Shown in pieces: positions 1-8,242 of a stretch of DNA of 23,355 bases (the first letter of the stretch is position 1; each line of letters opens with the position of its first letter). The DNA is taken from NCBI GenBank assembly GCA_948907985.1, contig CAQWMM010000031.1, positions 1-23,355 of the forward strand, given 5' to 3'. The notes under the pieces are model-generated. The model saw only the letters and a program-made list of their open reading frames with translations, had not been told where the DNA came from and did no database searches. The translations under genes were made by a program, and so were the position numbers. Source of the DNA: an uncultured Bacillota bacterium. Its GTDB lineage: Bacteria; Bacillota; Dehalobacteriia; UBA4068; UBA4997.

Positions 1-292
1 TAAGCTCGCTGTAATCCGCCAGCTGCAAAGTTATGGTTCCCCAAAGCCCCTCGTTTTGCTTAACCGTTGGTAGAACTTCATCATAACTAGAGCCATACCA
101 GTTTTCCAGGGGCAGTTCCCAACCCAGCCAGGCCAGTTTTTGATTTTGATACAGATAAAACCCGGCCTGATATATTAGCATGATAAGCAGGCTGACCGTC
201 AGCAGGGCGGCAAACAGGCGCTCCTGCCGGCGGCGGCTACGCAAATACAGCTGCCGCTCGCTTGTTTTTTGCTCCGTCCTGTTTTCAGACAC
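1..292 (-). CDS. Hypothetical single-pass membrane protein, partial (C-terminus beyond left edge)
   Basis: I do not recognise this protein. The reading frame runs leftward from a GTG at 292 to the window edge without a stop, giving about 97 residues. An AAAGGCGG ribosome-binding site lies just upstream, which is why I chose this GTG. The N-terminus is very polar and rich in Arg and Gln (residues 1-28). One hydrophobic helix follows (about residues 29-48, LLTVSLLIMLIYQAGFYLY), and then a Trp-rich, probably extracytoplasmic part begins. This looks like a bitopic protein with a short cytoplasmic tail. It lies 106 bases downstream of the SprA-like metalloprotease gene on the same strand and may be co-transcribed with it. 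No function can be assigned from the visible part. Confidence 0.6.
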   Translation of the reverse strand, partial: MSENRTEQKTSERQLYLRSRRRQERLFAALLTVSLLIMLIYQAGFYLYQNQKLAWLGWELPLENWYGSSYDEVLPTVKQNEGLWGTITLQLADYSEL

Positions 293-320
293 AACAACAC
301 CGCCTTTTACAATGCCAACC

Positions 321-348
321 ATTGATACACAGCAAACAATATATCAAT
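321..348. repeat. 7-bp inverted repeat upstream of the partial membrane protein gene
   Basis: ATTGATA at 321-327 is matched by TATCAAT at 342-348 across a 14-base spacer, in the short gap between two minus-strand genes. No T-run follows in either direction, so it does not look like a terminator. It could be a regulator-binding site for the downstream membrane protein gene. No convincing promoter with good spacing was found here, so the role is open. Confidence 0.3.
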
Positions 349-398
349 AGTATGGTAAAAAGCGGTGAAAATATTGCATTATTTTTCAGGCAGCCTCA

Positions 399-1319
399 TT
401 AAGCCGCCTCATCGCCACTATTGCCGCGGCCGGCCTGCTGGTTAGCCAAAACCTGTCGGCTGGCGTTAGCCGCCACGTCCGCCATCGTGGAGGTTTTGGT
501 GGTGCCGCCGGATATGTAGACACGCCCGCATTCCGGGCAAATCGCATTATGCAGGGTAACCGTCTGATTTACTACCTTGCGCCCCTCGCGTTTGGCCTTG
601 GCCTGCTCACGATAAACATGCTCCATTTCGTGCCCGCGCACTGCCGATGCCACCTGGCTGGGATCAATCCTGGTCGGCGTCTTAAAAGAAACGCCGGCGT
701 CGTTAGAACCATCCTGATATTTACGTTTTTCGCAGGTTTCGCACTTGCCGTCTTCCGCCGCCTCCTGGGCGCCGTTCAAAGCGTCGTCCTCTTCCGTCTG
801 CTCGTCTTCCTCCGCCGTCTTCAACAGATTAAAAGGCTCTTCTTCTTTAGGCGCGCCCGGCAGGCGCATCTGCCACTCTTCTTCCTCAGCGCCGCCTAAA
901 ATCTTCATGCGGGCGGCCTCGTCCTCTCCATTAGGCAAACCCAAGGGCGTCCCGGTATTCTCATTAGCCAGACGCAAAAGCTGCCCCGGTATCTCCGTGG
1001 AGCCGGCTTTTTCGCCCAGCCAGGCCCCGCCCACCGAAGTTGCTAAAATCTGTTCGCCCTCAAAAGGCCGCATATTTTGACGCACATTCATTTCCGCCAG
1101 ATCCGCCGCCGCACCCTGGGGCAAACCAAGCCCCACCGGCTCCGGCTTAGCGCTGGCGTCAGCAACAGGAGTTACAGCGGCAACCGGCTGCACCGGCACG
1201 CCCGGCATAGCCGCCCTATGCACGCGCGAAACCTGCCACGCCCGGCCAATGCCGCCTGCCAGCTGAACATTTGCTTTATTGTGAATATAAGGGTTCACAC
1301 CAGAAATAGCGTCTACCAT
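399..1319 (-). CDS. SprA-related putative zinc metalloprotease
   Basis: The 306-residue protein carries an HExxH motif (HEMEH, residues 230-234) between two CxxC pairs (C193/C196 and C261/C264, the latter as CPECGRVY). The surrounding pattern (KYQDGSND, then VSFKTP) matches what I know of the SprA-related family, often annotated as a putative metalloprotease. About 190 N-terminal residues are low-complexity: Ala/Pro-rich to about 75, strongly acidic at about 144-180. These probably form a disordered linker, so only the last third looks folded. There is no signal peptide or membrane segment. The ATG is preceded by a GGGGGGA ribosome-binding site and a separate promoter at 1353-1381, so it is probably its own unit rather than the tail of the rpe operon. 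The family's substrate and role are unknown, and peptidase activity is inferred only from HExxH. Confidence 0.75.
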   Translation of the reverse strand: MVDAISGVNPYIHNKANVQLAGGIGRAWQVSRVHRAAMPGVPVQPVAAVTPVADASAKPEPVGLGLPQGAAADLAEMNVRQNMRPFEGEQILATSVGGAWLGEKAGSTEIPGQLLRLANENTGTPLGLPNGEDEAARMKILGGAEEEEWQMRLPGAPKEEEPFNLLKTAEEDEQTEEDDALNGAQEAAEDGKCETCEKRKYQDGSNDAGVSFKTPTRIDPSQVASAVRGHEMEHVYREQAKAKREGRKVVNQTVTLHNAICPECGRVYISGGTTKTSTMADVAANASRQVLANQQAGRGNSGDEAA

Positions 1320-1352
1320 AAAAATCCCCCCTATATAAAATTTTACAAATTA

Positions 1353-1381
1353 ATTATAGCATTACTGATTTGCAAACACAA
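1353..1381 (-). promoter_or_regulatory. Sigma-A-type promoter for the SprA-like gene
   Basis: On the minus strand, TTGTGT (1381-1376) and a perfect TATAAT (1358-1353) are separated by 17 bases, about 34 bases upstream of the start codon at 1319. No GC-rich hairpin terminator is visible between rpe and this promoter, so read-through from rpe remains possible. Confidence 0.6.
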
Positions 1382-1420
1382 TACCCCGGCGCAAATTTTT
1401 CCTAAAAAAACAGATTTTTT

Positions 1421-2074
1421 TTAGCAGGCTGCGCCGCGCAAGGCGGCAATGGCCGCCGCCCAATCCGGCTGACCAAAAACGCCGGTACCGGAAACCAGCA
1501 CGTTAGCGCCGGCGCGGATAACCTGGGCGGCATTGGCCGCATAAATGCCGCCGTCCACCTCCAGCTCCGCCCGGCACCCCAATTCTTTAAGCAGCGCCGC
1601 CGCTCTGGCAATTTTCGCCGTGCAGCCCTCAATATAGGACTGACCGCCGAAACCGGGATTAACGCTCATCAGCAGCACCAAATCCAGATCCGGCAGAATA
1701 TCGCGCAAAACCTCCACCGGCGTGGCCGGGTTAAGCGCCACCCCGGCCTTAACGCCCAGGGCCTTAATTTGTTGAATAACCCGGTGCAGATGGCGGCAGG
1801 CCTCATAATGCACCGTCAGCAGGTCGGCCCCGGCCGCCGCGAAATCCGCCAGAAAACGCCCCGGCTCCTCCACCATCAGATGTACGTCAAAAAACAGCGC
1901 CGAGTTGGGCCGCAGAGCCTTAATCACCGCCGCCCCATAGGAAATATTCGGTACAAAATTGCCGTCCATCACATCCAAATGCAGATAATCCGCGCCGGCC
2001 TGCTCCACCCGGGCAACCGCGGCCCGCAAATCGCCCATATCGGCGGCCAAAAGCGAGGGCGCAACTTTAATCAT
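1421..2074 (-). CDS. rpe: Ribulose-phosphate 3-epimerase
   Basis: Interconverts D-ribulose 5-phosphate and D-xylulose 5-phosphate in the pentose phosphate pathway, in the cytoplasm. The 217-residue length is normal for this TIM-barrel enzyme. The N-terminal MIKVAPSLLAAD, the signature LHLDVMDGNFVPN (residues 31-43) and VNPGFGGQ (138-145) are diagnostic. The expected metal and catalytic residues are present: H32, D34, H65 and D174 (in EVDGGI). It is the last gene of the long def-to-rpe operon, 45 bases after rsgA, with a run of G-rich sequence before its ATG. In related genomes a thiamine pyrophosphokinase gene often follows rpe; here the next gene is the SprA-like protein. Confidence 0.97.
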   Translation of the reverse strand: MIKVAPSLLAADMGDLRAAVARVEQAGADYLHLDVMDGNFVPNISYGAAVIKALRPNSALFFDVHLMVEEPGRFLADFAAAGADLLTVHYEACRHLHRVIQQIKALGVKAGVALNPATPVEVLRDILPDLDLVLLMSVNPGFGGQSYIEGCTAKIARAAALLKELGCRAELEVDGGIYAANAAQVIRAGANVLVSGTGVFGQPDWAAAIAALRGAAC

Positions 2075-2119
2075 TTCATCAGCCCCTATCCTGTTAATTT
2101 AGGTTATTTTTTTCAAATT

Positions 2120-3016
2120 TTAACTATTCTTTTCGCACAAAGCGTTCAAAAGCTGCAAATAACGCTGATACCGCTGCCGATCCAGTAAGCCCGCCGCAAC
2201 CGCCTCTTTAACCCGACATTCCGGCTCCTGATCGTGCCGGCAGCTGTCAAAGCGGCAATCCGCCCCCCAATGCTGCAAGTCCGGCCAAAACTGCGCTAAA
2301 TTATCCGCCGTTAGCCAATCCGGCATCGCCAGACGGGAAAACCCGGGCGTATCGGCAATCCAGCCGCCCGACGGCAGAGGCAAAAGTTCAACCATCCGCG
2401 TGGTGTGGCGGCCACGCTGTAATTTTTGGCTGATACCACCCGTTTGCAGGCGCTGGTTTTGCAGCAAATTCAGCAAAGTGGACTTGCCAACGCCGCTTTG
2501 CCCCGCCACCGCCGTAATCCGGCCCGCCAAAAGCGGCTCCAGTTCTTCAAGCCCCTGCTGGTGCAGGGCGCTTAGCGCCAACACCACAAATCCGGCCTGC
2601 CGGTAGGCCGTCATCTGCGGCGCCAAACGCTGCTGCGCCGCCGGCGTGTCCAGCTTATTAAAACATATCACCGGCTTGACTCCCGCCGCCAACAGGCAGA
2701 CCAGTAACCTGTCCAACAGCAGATAATCCGGCTTGGGGTGCTCCGCCGCCAACACCACCAAACATTGATCCAAATTGGCAATCTTGGGGCGCGGCAGAAA
2801 ATTACGGCGCGGCAGCAGTTCGGCAATCACCCCGGCTGCGGCCGCCGTTCTTTCCAGCCGCACCAGATCCCCCGCCAGCAGCCCCAGCGGCTCGTTTTTC
2901 AGTTCCTGTTTTAGGCGGCCGCGCAGGCCGCAGGTGTAAACCTCGTCTGCCGCCTGCACGAAATAAAAACCACCGTGGGCTTTCAGCAAAACGCCCTGCA
3001 AAAATTTTTCATCCAT
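2120..3016 (-). CDS. rsgA: Ribosome small subunit biogenesis GTPase RsgA
   Basis: A circularly permuted GTPase that acts late in 30S maturation, checking the decoding centre and releasing on GTP hydrolysis. The 298 residues show the family order: an OB-like N-terminal domain (about 1-70), then G4 (NKLD, 120-123), G1/P-loop (GQSGVGKS, 172-179), G3 (DTPG, 222-225) and a C-terminal zinc motif. The zinc ligands C254, C259, H261 and C267 are all present. G4 preceding G1 is the hallmark of the permutation. The ribosome-binding site before the ATG at 3016 is weak, and the gene sits only 35 bases after prkC, so it probably depends on the upstream operon promoter. Pairing with prkC/stp is common in Bacillota; RsgA is a known substrate of PrkC-type kinases in some species. 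Confidence 0.97.
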   Translation of the reverse strand: MDEKFLQGVLLKAHGGFYFVQAADEVYTCGLRGRLKQELKNEPLGLLAGDLVRLERTAAAAGVIAELLPRRNFLPRPKIANLDQCLVVLAAEHPKPDYLLLDRLLVCLLAAGVKPVICFNKLDTPAAQQRLAPQMTAYRQAGFVVLALSALHQQGLEELEPLLAGRITAVAGQSGVGKSTLLNLLQNQRLQTGGISQKLQRGRHTTRMVELLPLPSGGWIADTPGFSRLAMPDWLTADNLAQFWPDLQHWGADCRFDSCRHDQEPECRVKEAVAAGLLDRQRYQRYLQLLNALCEKNS

Positions 3017-3051
3017 ATAAATACCAATATCTATAGCCTTTAGCTTAGCCC

Positions 3052-4968
3052 TTATTGCACGTTTTCGCTGTATACAACATCGCCGTCCAAATAAACCTTA
3101 ACCGTGCCGCTGCCATAAATCGTAACATCACGGACGATTGTCTCGCCGCCGTTGTGCTGATTTTTGTATTCCTCATGCGTACCCCGCGTATCCTCAACCT
3201 CGATCACCAGCGTATACTGAACATCTTCGCCATAAGGCAGAGTATAGGAAACGCGGGCGGTTTTGCTCTGCGGGCCAGGGCCGGAGGATACCGTCAAATC
3301 AATACTGTTGCCCTCCAAAATCTGGTCGCCGGGGTTCAGGCTCTGGCCGATAACATAGCCCTCTTCATATTCAAAGCTTTCCTGTCTTTTCACCTCGCCC
3401 ATAGTTAACCCCTGCAAAACCAGATAGACCATCGCGTCGTCCTCGGTGCGTCCGCGCAAATCCGGCACGACAATCTCCTTGCCCTTGCTGACCACTACCG
3501 AAACCGTACTGCCCGCCGAAACCTCCACGCCCTGCTCCGGCTCCTGGCTGATAATGCGCCCGGCCGGCACTTCATCGCTGACGGTTTCGGTGGTTTGCAG
3601 CTGCACGCGGTTATTGCCCAGGGTTACGTTAGCCTCGGACAGAGTCATCCCCTCCAGCAACGGCATGGGGAAAGTCTGCTTGCCCTGGCTCACGGTCAGT
3701 TCGATAAACCGGCCGACTTTAACTTTCTGTCCCGCGGCAATATTTTGGCCAATCACTACATCCTTGGCATATTCCGCGCTGTATTCATAACTGATGCTAT
3801 GCTGCAAATCATCTTCCTGCAACAGGGCTACCGCCTCGTCCAGAGTTTTGCCGATGTAGTTTTTAACCTCCACCTCCCGGTTTTCGGTGTTAATGCTTTT
3901 GAGGATACTAAACGCCGAAATGCCCAACACCACCAGCAACAAAAACATAAACAGCGTTATATAAAAAGCCGAGGTTGGCCTTTTATCCCGAAACAGGGCA
4001 AAGCCGCGCCGGTTATTTTCCGGCAGCGTCATATGCCGCTTAACCACCACCGTACGCGCCTCTTCCTCGGCAGCTTCGGCCGGGCCGCCGCTCACCGTTG
4101 GCGCAACCGGCAGAATAATCGGTTTAACCCTAACCCTGCGGCTGCGGTTCTGCATGGCCCGGAATTCCGCCAGCATTTGGCCGGCATCAGCAAAACGCAG
4201 CTGCTTATCCCGGCGAACCGCTTTCATTACAAAAGAAGAAAGTTCAGTAGAAACCTCCGGGTTTATCTTATGCGGCGGCGTTACCGCCCCCCGCAAGTGT
4301 TGGCGGGCAATCTCCACCGCGCTGTCGCCGGTAAAGGGCCGCCTGTTGCACAGCATTTCATAAAGCAGCAAACCGGCGGAATAGGTATCGGTGGCCGCCG
4401 TAACCTGCTCGCCTTTAATCTGCTCCGGCGACATATAGTAAACCGAACCCATCACGTCGTTATTAGTCTGGTGGGTTAAATCAGTGGTGGTAACGGCCAG
4501 GCCAAAATCTGTAACCTTAACATTATGTTTAACATCCAGCAAAATATTGTGGGGTTTAATATCCCGGTGGATCACATTATTTTCGTGGGCATGCTGCAAG
4601 GCGTTCAAAAGCTGATGGAAAATATCCAGAGATTCTTCAACCGGCAGCGGCCCCTGCTGATCAAGATACTCTTTCAGGCTGCCGCCCTCCACATATTCCA
4701 TAATCAGATAATGCACACCCCCGGCAAAGGCCACGTCGTAAATACTGACAATATTGGGATGCGAAAGCCGGGCCACCGCCTGCGCCTCATTACGGAAGCG
4801 GCTGACAAATTTTTCATCCCGGGCAAACTGATCCCGCAGAATTTTAATTGTAACCAGACGGTCCAGCAGAATATCCTTGGCCTTATAGACAACGGATGTA
4901 CCGCCGGAGCCTAAAACGTCCAAAACCTGATAACGCTCCTGAAACAGCGTGCCAAGTAAATTACTCAC
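3052..4968 (-). CDS. prkC: PASTA-domain Ser/Thr protein kinase (PrkC/Stk1/IreK type)
   Basis: Membrane kinase sensing muropeptides or cell-wall state and phosphorylating growth and envelope proteins. The 638 residues contain a cytoplasmic kinase domain (about 10-270) with a Gly loop GSGGTS (20-25), K42, HRDIKPHN (134-141), DFG (154-156) and SPEQ (180-183). A basic, disordered juxtamembrane stretch follows. One transmembrane helix lies at about 335-357. Three PASTA repeats cover roughly 365-428, 430-496 and 497-563. A further C-terminal domain of about 75 residues (565-638) is predicted beta and does not look like PASTA. The GTG start at 4968 is supported by an AAAGGAGG site lying inside the last codons of stp, with which it overlaps by 8 bases. 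That overlap suggests translational coupling of kinase and phosphatase. IreB, a known substrate type, is encoded at 16079. Confidence 0.96.
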   Translation of the reverse strand: MSNLLGTLFQERYQVLDVLGSGGTSVVYKAKDILLDRLVTIKILRDQFARDEKFVSRFRNEAQAVARLSHPNIVSIYDVAFAGGVHYLIMEYVEGGSLKEYLDQQGPLPVEESLDIFHQLLNALQHAHENNVIHRDIKPHNILLDVKHNVKVTDFGLAVTTTDLTHQTNNDVMGSVYYMSPEQIKGEQVTAATDTYSAGLLLYEMLCNRRPFTGDSAVEIARQHLRGAVTPPHKINPEVSTELSSFVMKAVRRDKQLRFADAGQMLAEFRAMQNRSRRVRVKPIILPVAPTVSGGPAEAAEEEARTVVVKRHMTLPENNRRGFALFRDKRPTSAFYITLFMFLLLVVLGISAFSILKSINTENREVEVKNYIGKTLDEAVALLQEDDLQHSISYEYSAEYAKDVVIGQNIAAGQKVKVGRFIELTVSQGKQTFPMPLLEGMTLSEANVTLGNNRVQLQTTETVSDEVPAGRIISQEPEQGVEVSAGSTVSVVVSKGKEIVVPDLRGRTEDDAMVYLVLQGLTMGEVKRQESFEYEEGYVIGQSLNPGDQILEGNSIDLTVSSGPGPQSKTARVSYTLPYGEDVQYTLVIEVEDTRGTHEEYKNQHNGGETIVRDVTIYGSGTVKVYLDGDVVYSENVQ

Positions 4969-5692
4969 CCGGGCCGCCTCCTTTCTCCTGCCACAAAAGC
5001 ACGCAGGTTATATCATCCTTGCTGCCGGCCTCTTTGGCCAGCTCCGCCAGCACCGGCAGCATCTGTTCGGAATGTACCCTGGCCGCCACCTGGGGCAAAA
5101 CCTGGATCATTGGCAAATAGGCTGAAAGGCCGTCGGTGCAAAGCAGCAGGAAACCAGGCAGCGGCAGTTCAAACACCTGCAAATCAGGCCGGGCCTTGGC
5201 CTCCACGCCCAGGGCGCGGGTAAGAGCATTTTTTTGCGGATGACGAAAAGCCTGCTCCGGGGTAATAATACCCTCGCGCAGCATTTGGCCAACCAACGAG
5301 TGATCATGCGTCAGCTGGCGGGCCTGTTCATGATTAAAATGATAAATCCGGCTGTCGCCAATATGGGCCAGATACACCCGATCCTGCTGCTGCCAAACCA
5401 AAGCGATGGTGGAACCCATGTTGCGGTGTTCCTCCTGACGCAGACTGTCCGCGTAAATTTTACTGTTAGCGTCGGCAATAGCCCCCCGCAGCCTGACCTC
5501 CGGCGGCTGACCGGTATTTTGCAGCAAATAATCCGCCACCGCCTCCACCGCAATCTGGCTGGCCACCTCGCCGGCCAAATGCCCGCCCATACCGTCCGCG
5601 ACCATAAAAAGACCAGCCTCCGGCAAAACCCGCAGGCAGTCTTCATTGTTGGCCCGGCCTTGCCCCCGGACCGTAAAAGTCGCATATTTCAT
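4961..5692 (-). CDS. stp: PP2C-family Ser/Thr protein phosphatase (Stp/PrpC)
   Basis: Removes phosphate from targets of the adjacent kinase, and from the kinase itself. The 243-residue protein is one compact PP2C domain, the usual length. The metal-coordinating aspartates are recognisable: D18 (in NNEDCL), D33 (VADGMGGH), D187 (CTDGLS) and D226 (DDIT). The GDSR motif is at 112-115. No membrane segment is seen, so it is cytoplasmic. A GGGAGGT site precedes the ATG. The 3' end overlaps the prkC start and also contains the prkC ribosome-binding site. It lies between rlmN and prkC in the long minus-strand operon, the conserved position in Clostridia and Bacilli. Confidence 0.96.
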   Translation of the reverse strand: MKYATFTVRGQGRANNEDCLRVLPEAGLFMVADGMGGHLAGEVASQIAVEAVADYLLQNTGQPPEVRLRGAIADANSKIYADSLRQEEHRNMGSTIALVWQQQDRVYLAHIGDSRIYHFNHEQARQLTHDHSLVGQMLREGIITPEQAFRHPQKNALTRALGVEAKARPDLQVFELPLPGFLLLCTDGLSAYLPMIQVLPQVAARVHSEQMLPVLAELAKEAGSKDDITCVLLWQEKGGGPGE

Positions 5693-5759
5693 ACTCGCAC
5701 CGTACCTCCCGGCTTATCTAACCTATCACTATCAATTTAACGTTATCCGCTTAACTTAG

Positions 5760-6845
5760 CTATTTAACAGCGCGGCGGCGCAGCTGCCCGCAAGCGCCGT
5801 CGATATCCAGGCCGCGCTTTTCCCGAACTGTGGTTTCCACGCCGCGCCTTTGCAGCAATGCGGCAAATTTATTTAATGTTTCGTCGCTGCTGGGCCAAAA
5901 TCCTGTTTCCTCTACAAAATTTACCGGTATCAGATTGACATGCGCCAGCCGCCCGGCCAAAAGCGCCGCCAAAGCCTGCGCCTGCCGGGGGCTGTCGTTA
6001 ACGCCGCGCAGCAAAGCGTATTCATAGCTAATGCGCCGGTGGGTTTTGGCCGTATAATAATCGCAGGCCGCCAACAGCTCGGCCAGCGGGAAACGCCGGT
6101 TCACCGGCATCAGCCTGCCGCGCAGTTCATCATCCGGCGCATGCAGAGAAACTGCCAGATTAATTTCCCAGCCCTCGTCGGCAAAGCGGCGAATCCGCGC
6201 AGGCAGCCCGCAGGTGGAAACCGTAATGCGCCGCTGGCCAATATTCTGCCCGGCCTCGGCGTTAAGCACTCTGATCGCCTGGCAAACCTGGGCATAATTA
6301 GCCAAAGGCTCGCCCATGCCCATCAAAACAAGATTGGTAACGCTGCCCAGCCCCTGACGCTGCAACCAAAGCTGCCCCTGCAAAACCTGGGCCACAATCT
6401 CCCCGGCTGAAAGATTGCGCACCAGTCCGGACAGGCCGGTCGCACAAAAAGCACAGCCCATGGCGCAACCCGCCTGCGTGCTGATACAAAGAGTATGGCG
6501 GCTGCGGCTTTGGCTTCGCTGATAAAGCATAATCACCAGTTCCACCAAAATCCCCTCGCCATAATCCAACAGCAGCTTGGCGCAGCTGCCGTCGGCGCTG
6601 CGCTGCTCGCGCCGTATTTCCGGCAGGCGCAGGGGATAGCGTTCATCAAGCAGGGCGCGGTCAGCCTTGCTTAAATTGCTCATTTTGCGGTAATCGAGTT
6701 CGCCGGATTGCAGCCAGCTAAATAATATGCCGCCTTTATAAGCCAACATACCCAAATCCTGGCAAATTTGGCGCAATTCCTGGGCGTTTTTGCCCAAAAG
6801 AGCGCAAAAATCTGTATTGTTTTGTTCTTTAAGTTTGTTTTCCAC
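5760..6845 (-). CDS. rlmN: Dual-specificity 23S rRNA/tRNA adenine C2 methyltransferase RlmN
   Basis: Radical-SAM enzyme methylating C2 of A2503 in 23S rRNA and of A37 in some tRNAs, supporting decoding fidelity. The 361 residues include the iron-sulfur cluster motif CxxxCxxC at C127, C131 and C134 (in GCAMGCAFCATG). The two mechanistic cysteines are also visible: C120 before the motif and C352 near the C-terminus (ACGQL). The GMGEP SAM-binding segment is at 176-180. C352 argues for RlmN and a complete protein. The resistance methylase Cfr shares the radical-SAM architecture and cannot be excluded from motifs alone, but the operon context and length favour RlmN. The start is GTG with only a weak GAG-type site upstream. 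The gene lies between rsmB and stp. Confidence 0.96.
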   Translation of the reverse strand: MENKLKEQNNTDFCALLGKNAQELRQICQDLGMLAYKGGILFSWLQSGELDYRKMSNLSKADRALLDERYPLRLPEIRREQRSADGSCAKLLLDYGEGILVELVIMLYQRSQSRSRHTLCISTQAGCAMGCAFCATGLSGLVRNLSAGEIVAQVLQGQLWLQRQGLGSVTNLVLMGMGEPLANYAQVCQAIRVLNAEAGQNIGQRRITVSTCGLPARIRRFADEGWEINLAVSLHAPDDELRGRLMPVNRRFPLAELLAACDYYTAKTHRRISYEYALLRGVNDSPRQAQALAALLAGRLAHVNLIPVNFVEETGFWPSSDETLNKFAALLQRRGVETTVREKRGLDIDGACGQLRRRAVK

Positions 6846-6881
6846 TTTATTTTCTCTTTATCTATCTATACTCAACAAAAT

Positions 6882-8237
6882 TTAAGTATTTATCTTCATC
6901 AGCCGGGCATAGAAAAAACCCTCCAACCCGTGCCGCTGCGGCAAAATCTGTTTGGCATAAGCCCCGGCGAAAAGCCCCTCGGCCTGGTTAATTGGCATTG
7001 GCGCAAAATTGGGGTTGGCCGCCAAAAACCGCGCCAGATTATCTTCGTTTTCCAGCTCGCTGATTGTGCAGGTGGAAAACAACAGCACGCCGCCAGGTTT
7101 CAGCTTGTCCGCCGCCTGCTGCAAAATAGCCAGAGCCAGCGGGGCAATCTCCGCGCTGACTCCCTCCTGCTTGCGCCAGCGCGCGTCTGGCCGCGCCCGC
7201 AAAACCCCCAAACCGGAGCAAGGCACATCGGCCAGCACATAATCAAACGAGTTCTGCGGTATATCCACCAGATTGCTGCTATCCGCCGCTCTGGTCTGGA
7301 TACAGTCAATCCCCAGTCTGGCCGCGTTATCCCGCAGCAACTGTAATTTATGCTCGTGCAGATCCAAAGCCAGAATTTCCCCCCGGTTCTGCATCAGCGC
7401 CGCCATATGAGTGGTTTTGCCGCCCGGCGCCGCGCAAACGTCTAAAACCCGGCTGCCCGGTTGGGGCTGCAAAATATGTGCGGCCAGCATCGAACTTTCC
7501 TGCTGGGGATAAAGCAAACCGGCCGGCAGCCGTTCCAAAGCCGCGCTGTCCTGCAAAATCAGGCCGTCCTCCGCCCAGCGCATGGGCCGCGCCGCCTCTC
7601 CCAGCTGCTGCAAAAGTTCGCCGCGGCTGGTCTTCAGGGTGTTTACCCGCAGCGCATAAGGGGCGGGCCGGTTATCAAACTCGCAAAGCGCCTGGGTTTC
7701 AGCCAGGCCAAAGCGCGCCAGCCACTGCCGGGTCAGCCAGAGCGGATGCGAAAAGCGCGCCGCCAGATATTCCGCCGGCTGGCTTTCCACCGCGGGAAAA
7801 AGCTGCCAGATATTGGCCCGCTGACGCTCCACATTGCGCAACAGTCCATTGGTCAGGGCCGCCGTTCCCGGATGGCCGAAAACCCGGGCCAGCTTAACGC
7901 TTTCGTTCACCGCCGCCGAAGCCGGGATTTTTTCCATAAACAAAAGCTGATAAACGCCCAGCCGCAAAATCAACAAAATGTTTAAGGGCAATTTGCCAAG
8001 AGGCTGTTTGCAAAAGCATGTCAGGATATAATCTATGGTACCCTGCATCCGCAAAGTACCATAAACCAACTCTGTCAGCAAGGCGCGCTCCGCCGCCAGC
8101 CGGGGGGCCGACTTCTGACGCAGCGCCCGGGCCAAAGCCAGATTGCTGTAAGCCCCCTCCGCCGCCACCTGGCGCAGAACCTCCACCGCCAGCCGGCGGG
8201 CGCTTTTATTACCGCTGTTTTGTGCGTCTTTCGTCAT
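6882..8237 (-). CDS. rsmB: 16S rRNA (cytosine-967-C5)-methyltransferase RsmB
   Basis: Methylates C5 of C967 in 16S rRNA using SAM. The protein combines an N-terminal NusB-like RNA-binding domain (about residues 20-145) with a C-terminal NOL1/NOP2/Sun methyltransferase domain. Counted from the upstream GTG, motif I is VLDVCAAPGGKTT (268-280), motif IV is DVPCSG (341-346), and the catalytic cysteine is in FSTCT (C394). Length, about 451 residues, is normal. I prefer the ATG at 8237, which has a GGTGG site 8 bases upstream. The in-frame GTG at 8249 would overlap the end of the zinc peptidase gene and has no good site. The tight spacing suggests translational coupling to that upstream gene. Confidence 0.95.
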   Translation of the reverse strand: MTKDAQNSGNKSARRLAVEVLRQVAAEGAYSNLALARALRQKSAPRLAAERALLTELVYGTLRMQGTIDYILTCFCKQPLGKLPLNILLILRLGVYQLLFMEKIPASAAVNESVKLARVFGHPGTAALTNGLLRNVERQRANIWQLFPAVESQPAEYLAARFSHPLWLTRQWLARFGLAETQALCEFDNRPAPYALRVNTLKTSRGELLQQLGEAARPMRWAEDGLILQDSAALERLPAGLLYPQQESSMLAAHILQPQPGSRVLDVCAAPGGKTTHMAALMQNRGEILALDLHEHKLQLLRDNAARLGIDCIQTRAADSSNLVDIPQNSFDYVLADVPCSGLGVLRARPDARWRKQEGVSAEIAPLALAILQQAADKLKPGGVLLFSTCTISELENEDNLARFLAANPNFAPMPINQAEGLFAGAYAKQILPQRHGLEGFFYARLMKINT

Positions 8238-8242
8238 CGGCT

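Noticed and set aside
385..420. AGGCGGC/GCTGCCT stem at the end of the SprA-like gene as a terminator
   Set aside because: It overlaps the stop codon, includes a wobble pair, and no T-run follows on the transcribed strand.
3595..4479. 294-codon plus-strand frame inside prkC
   Set aside because: Shadow of the PASTA/kinase gene; no family features, no start signal, and it is antisense to a clearly real gene.
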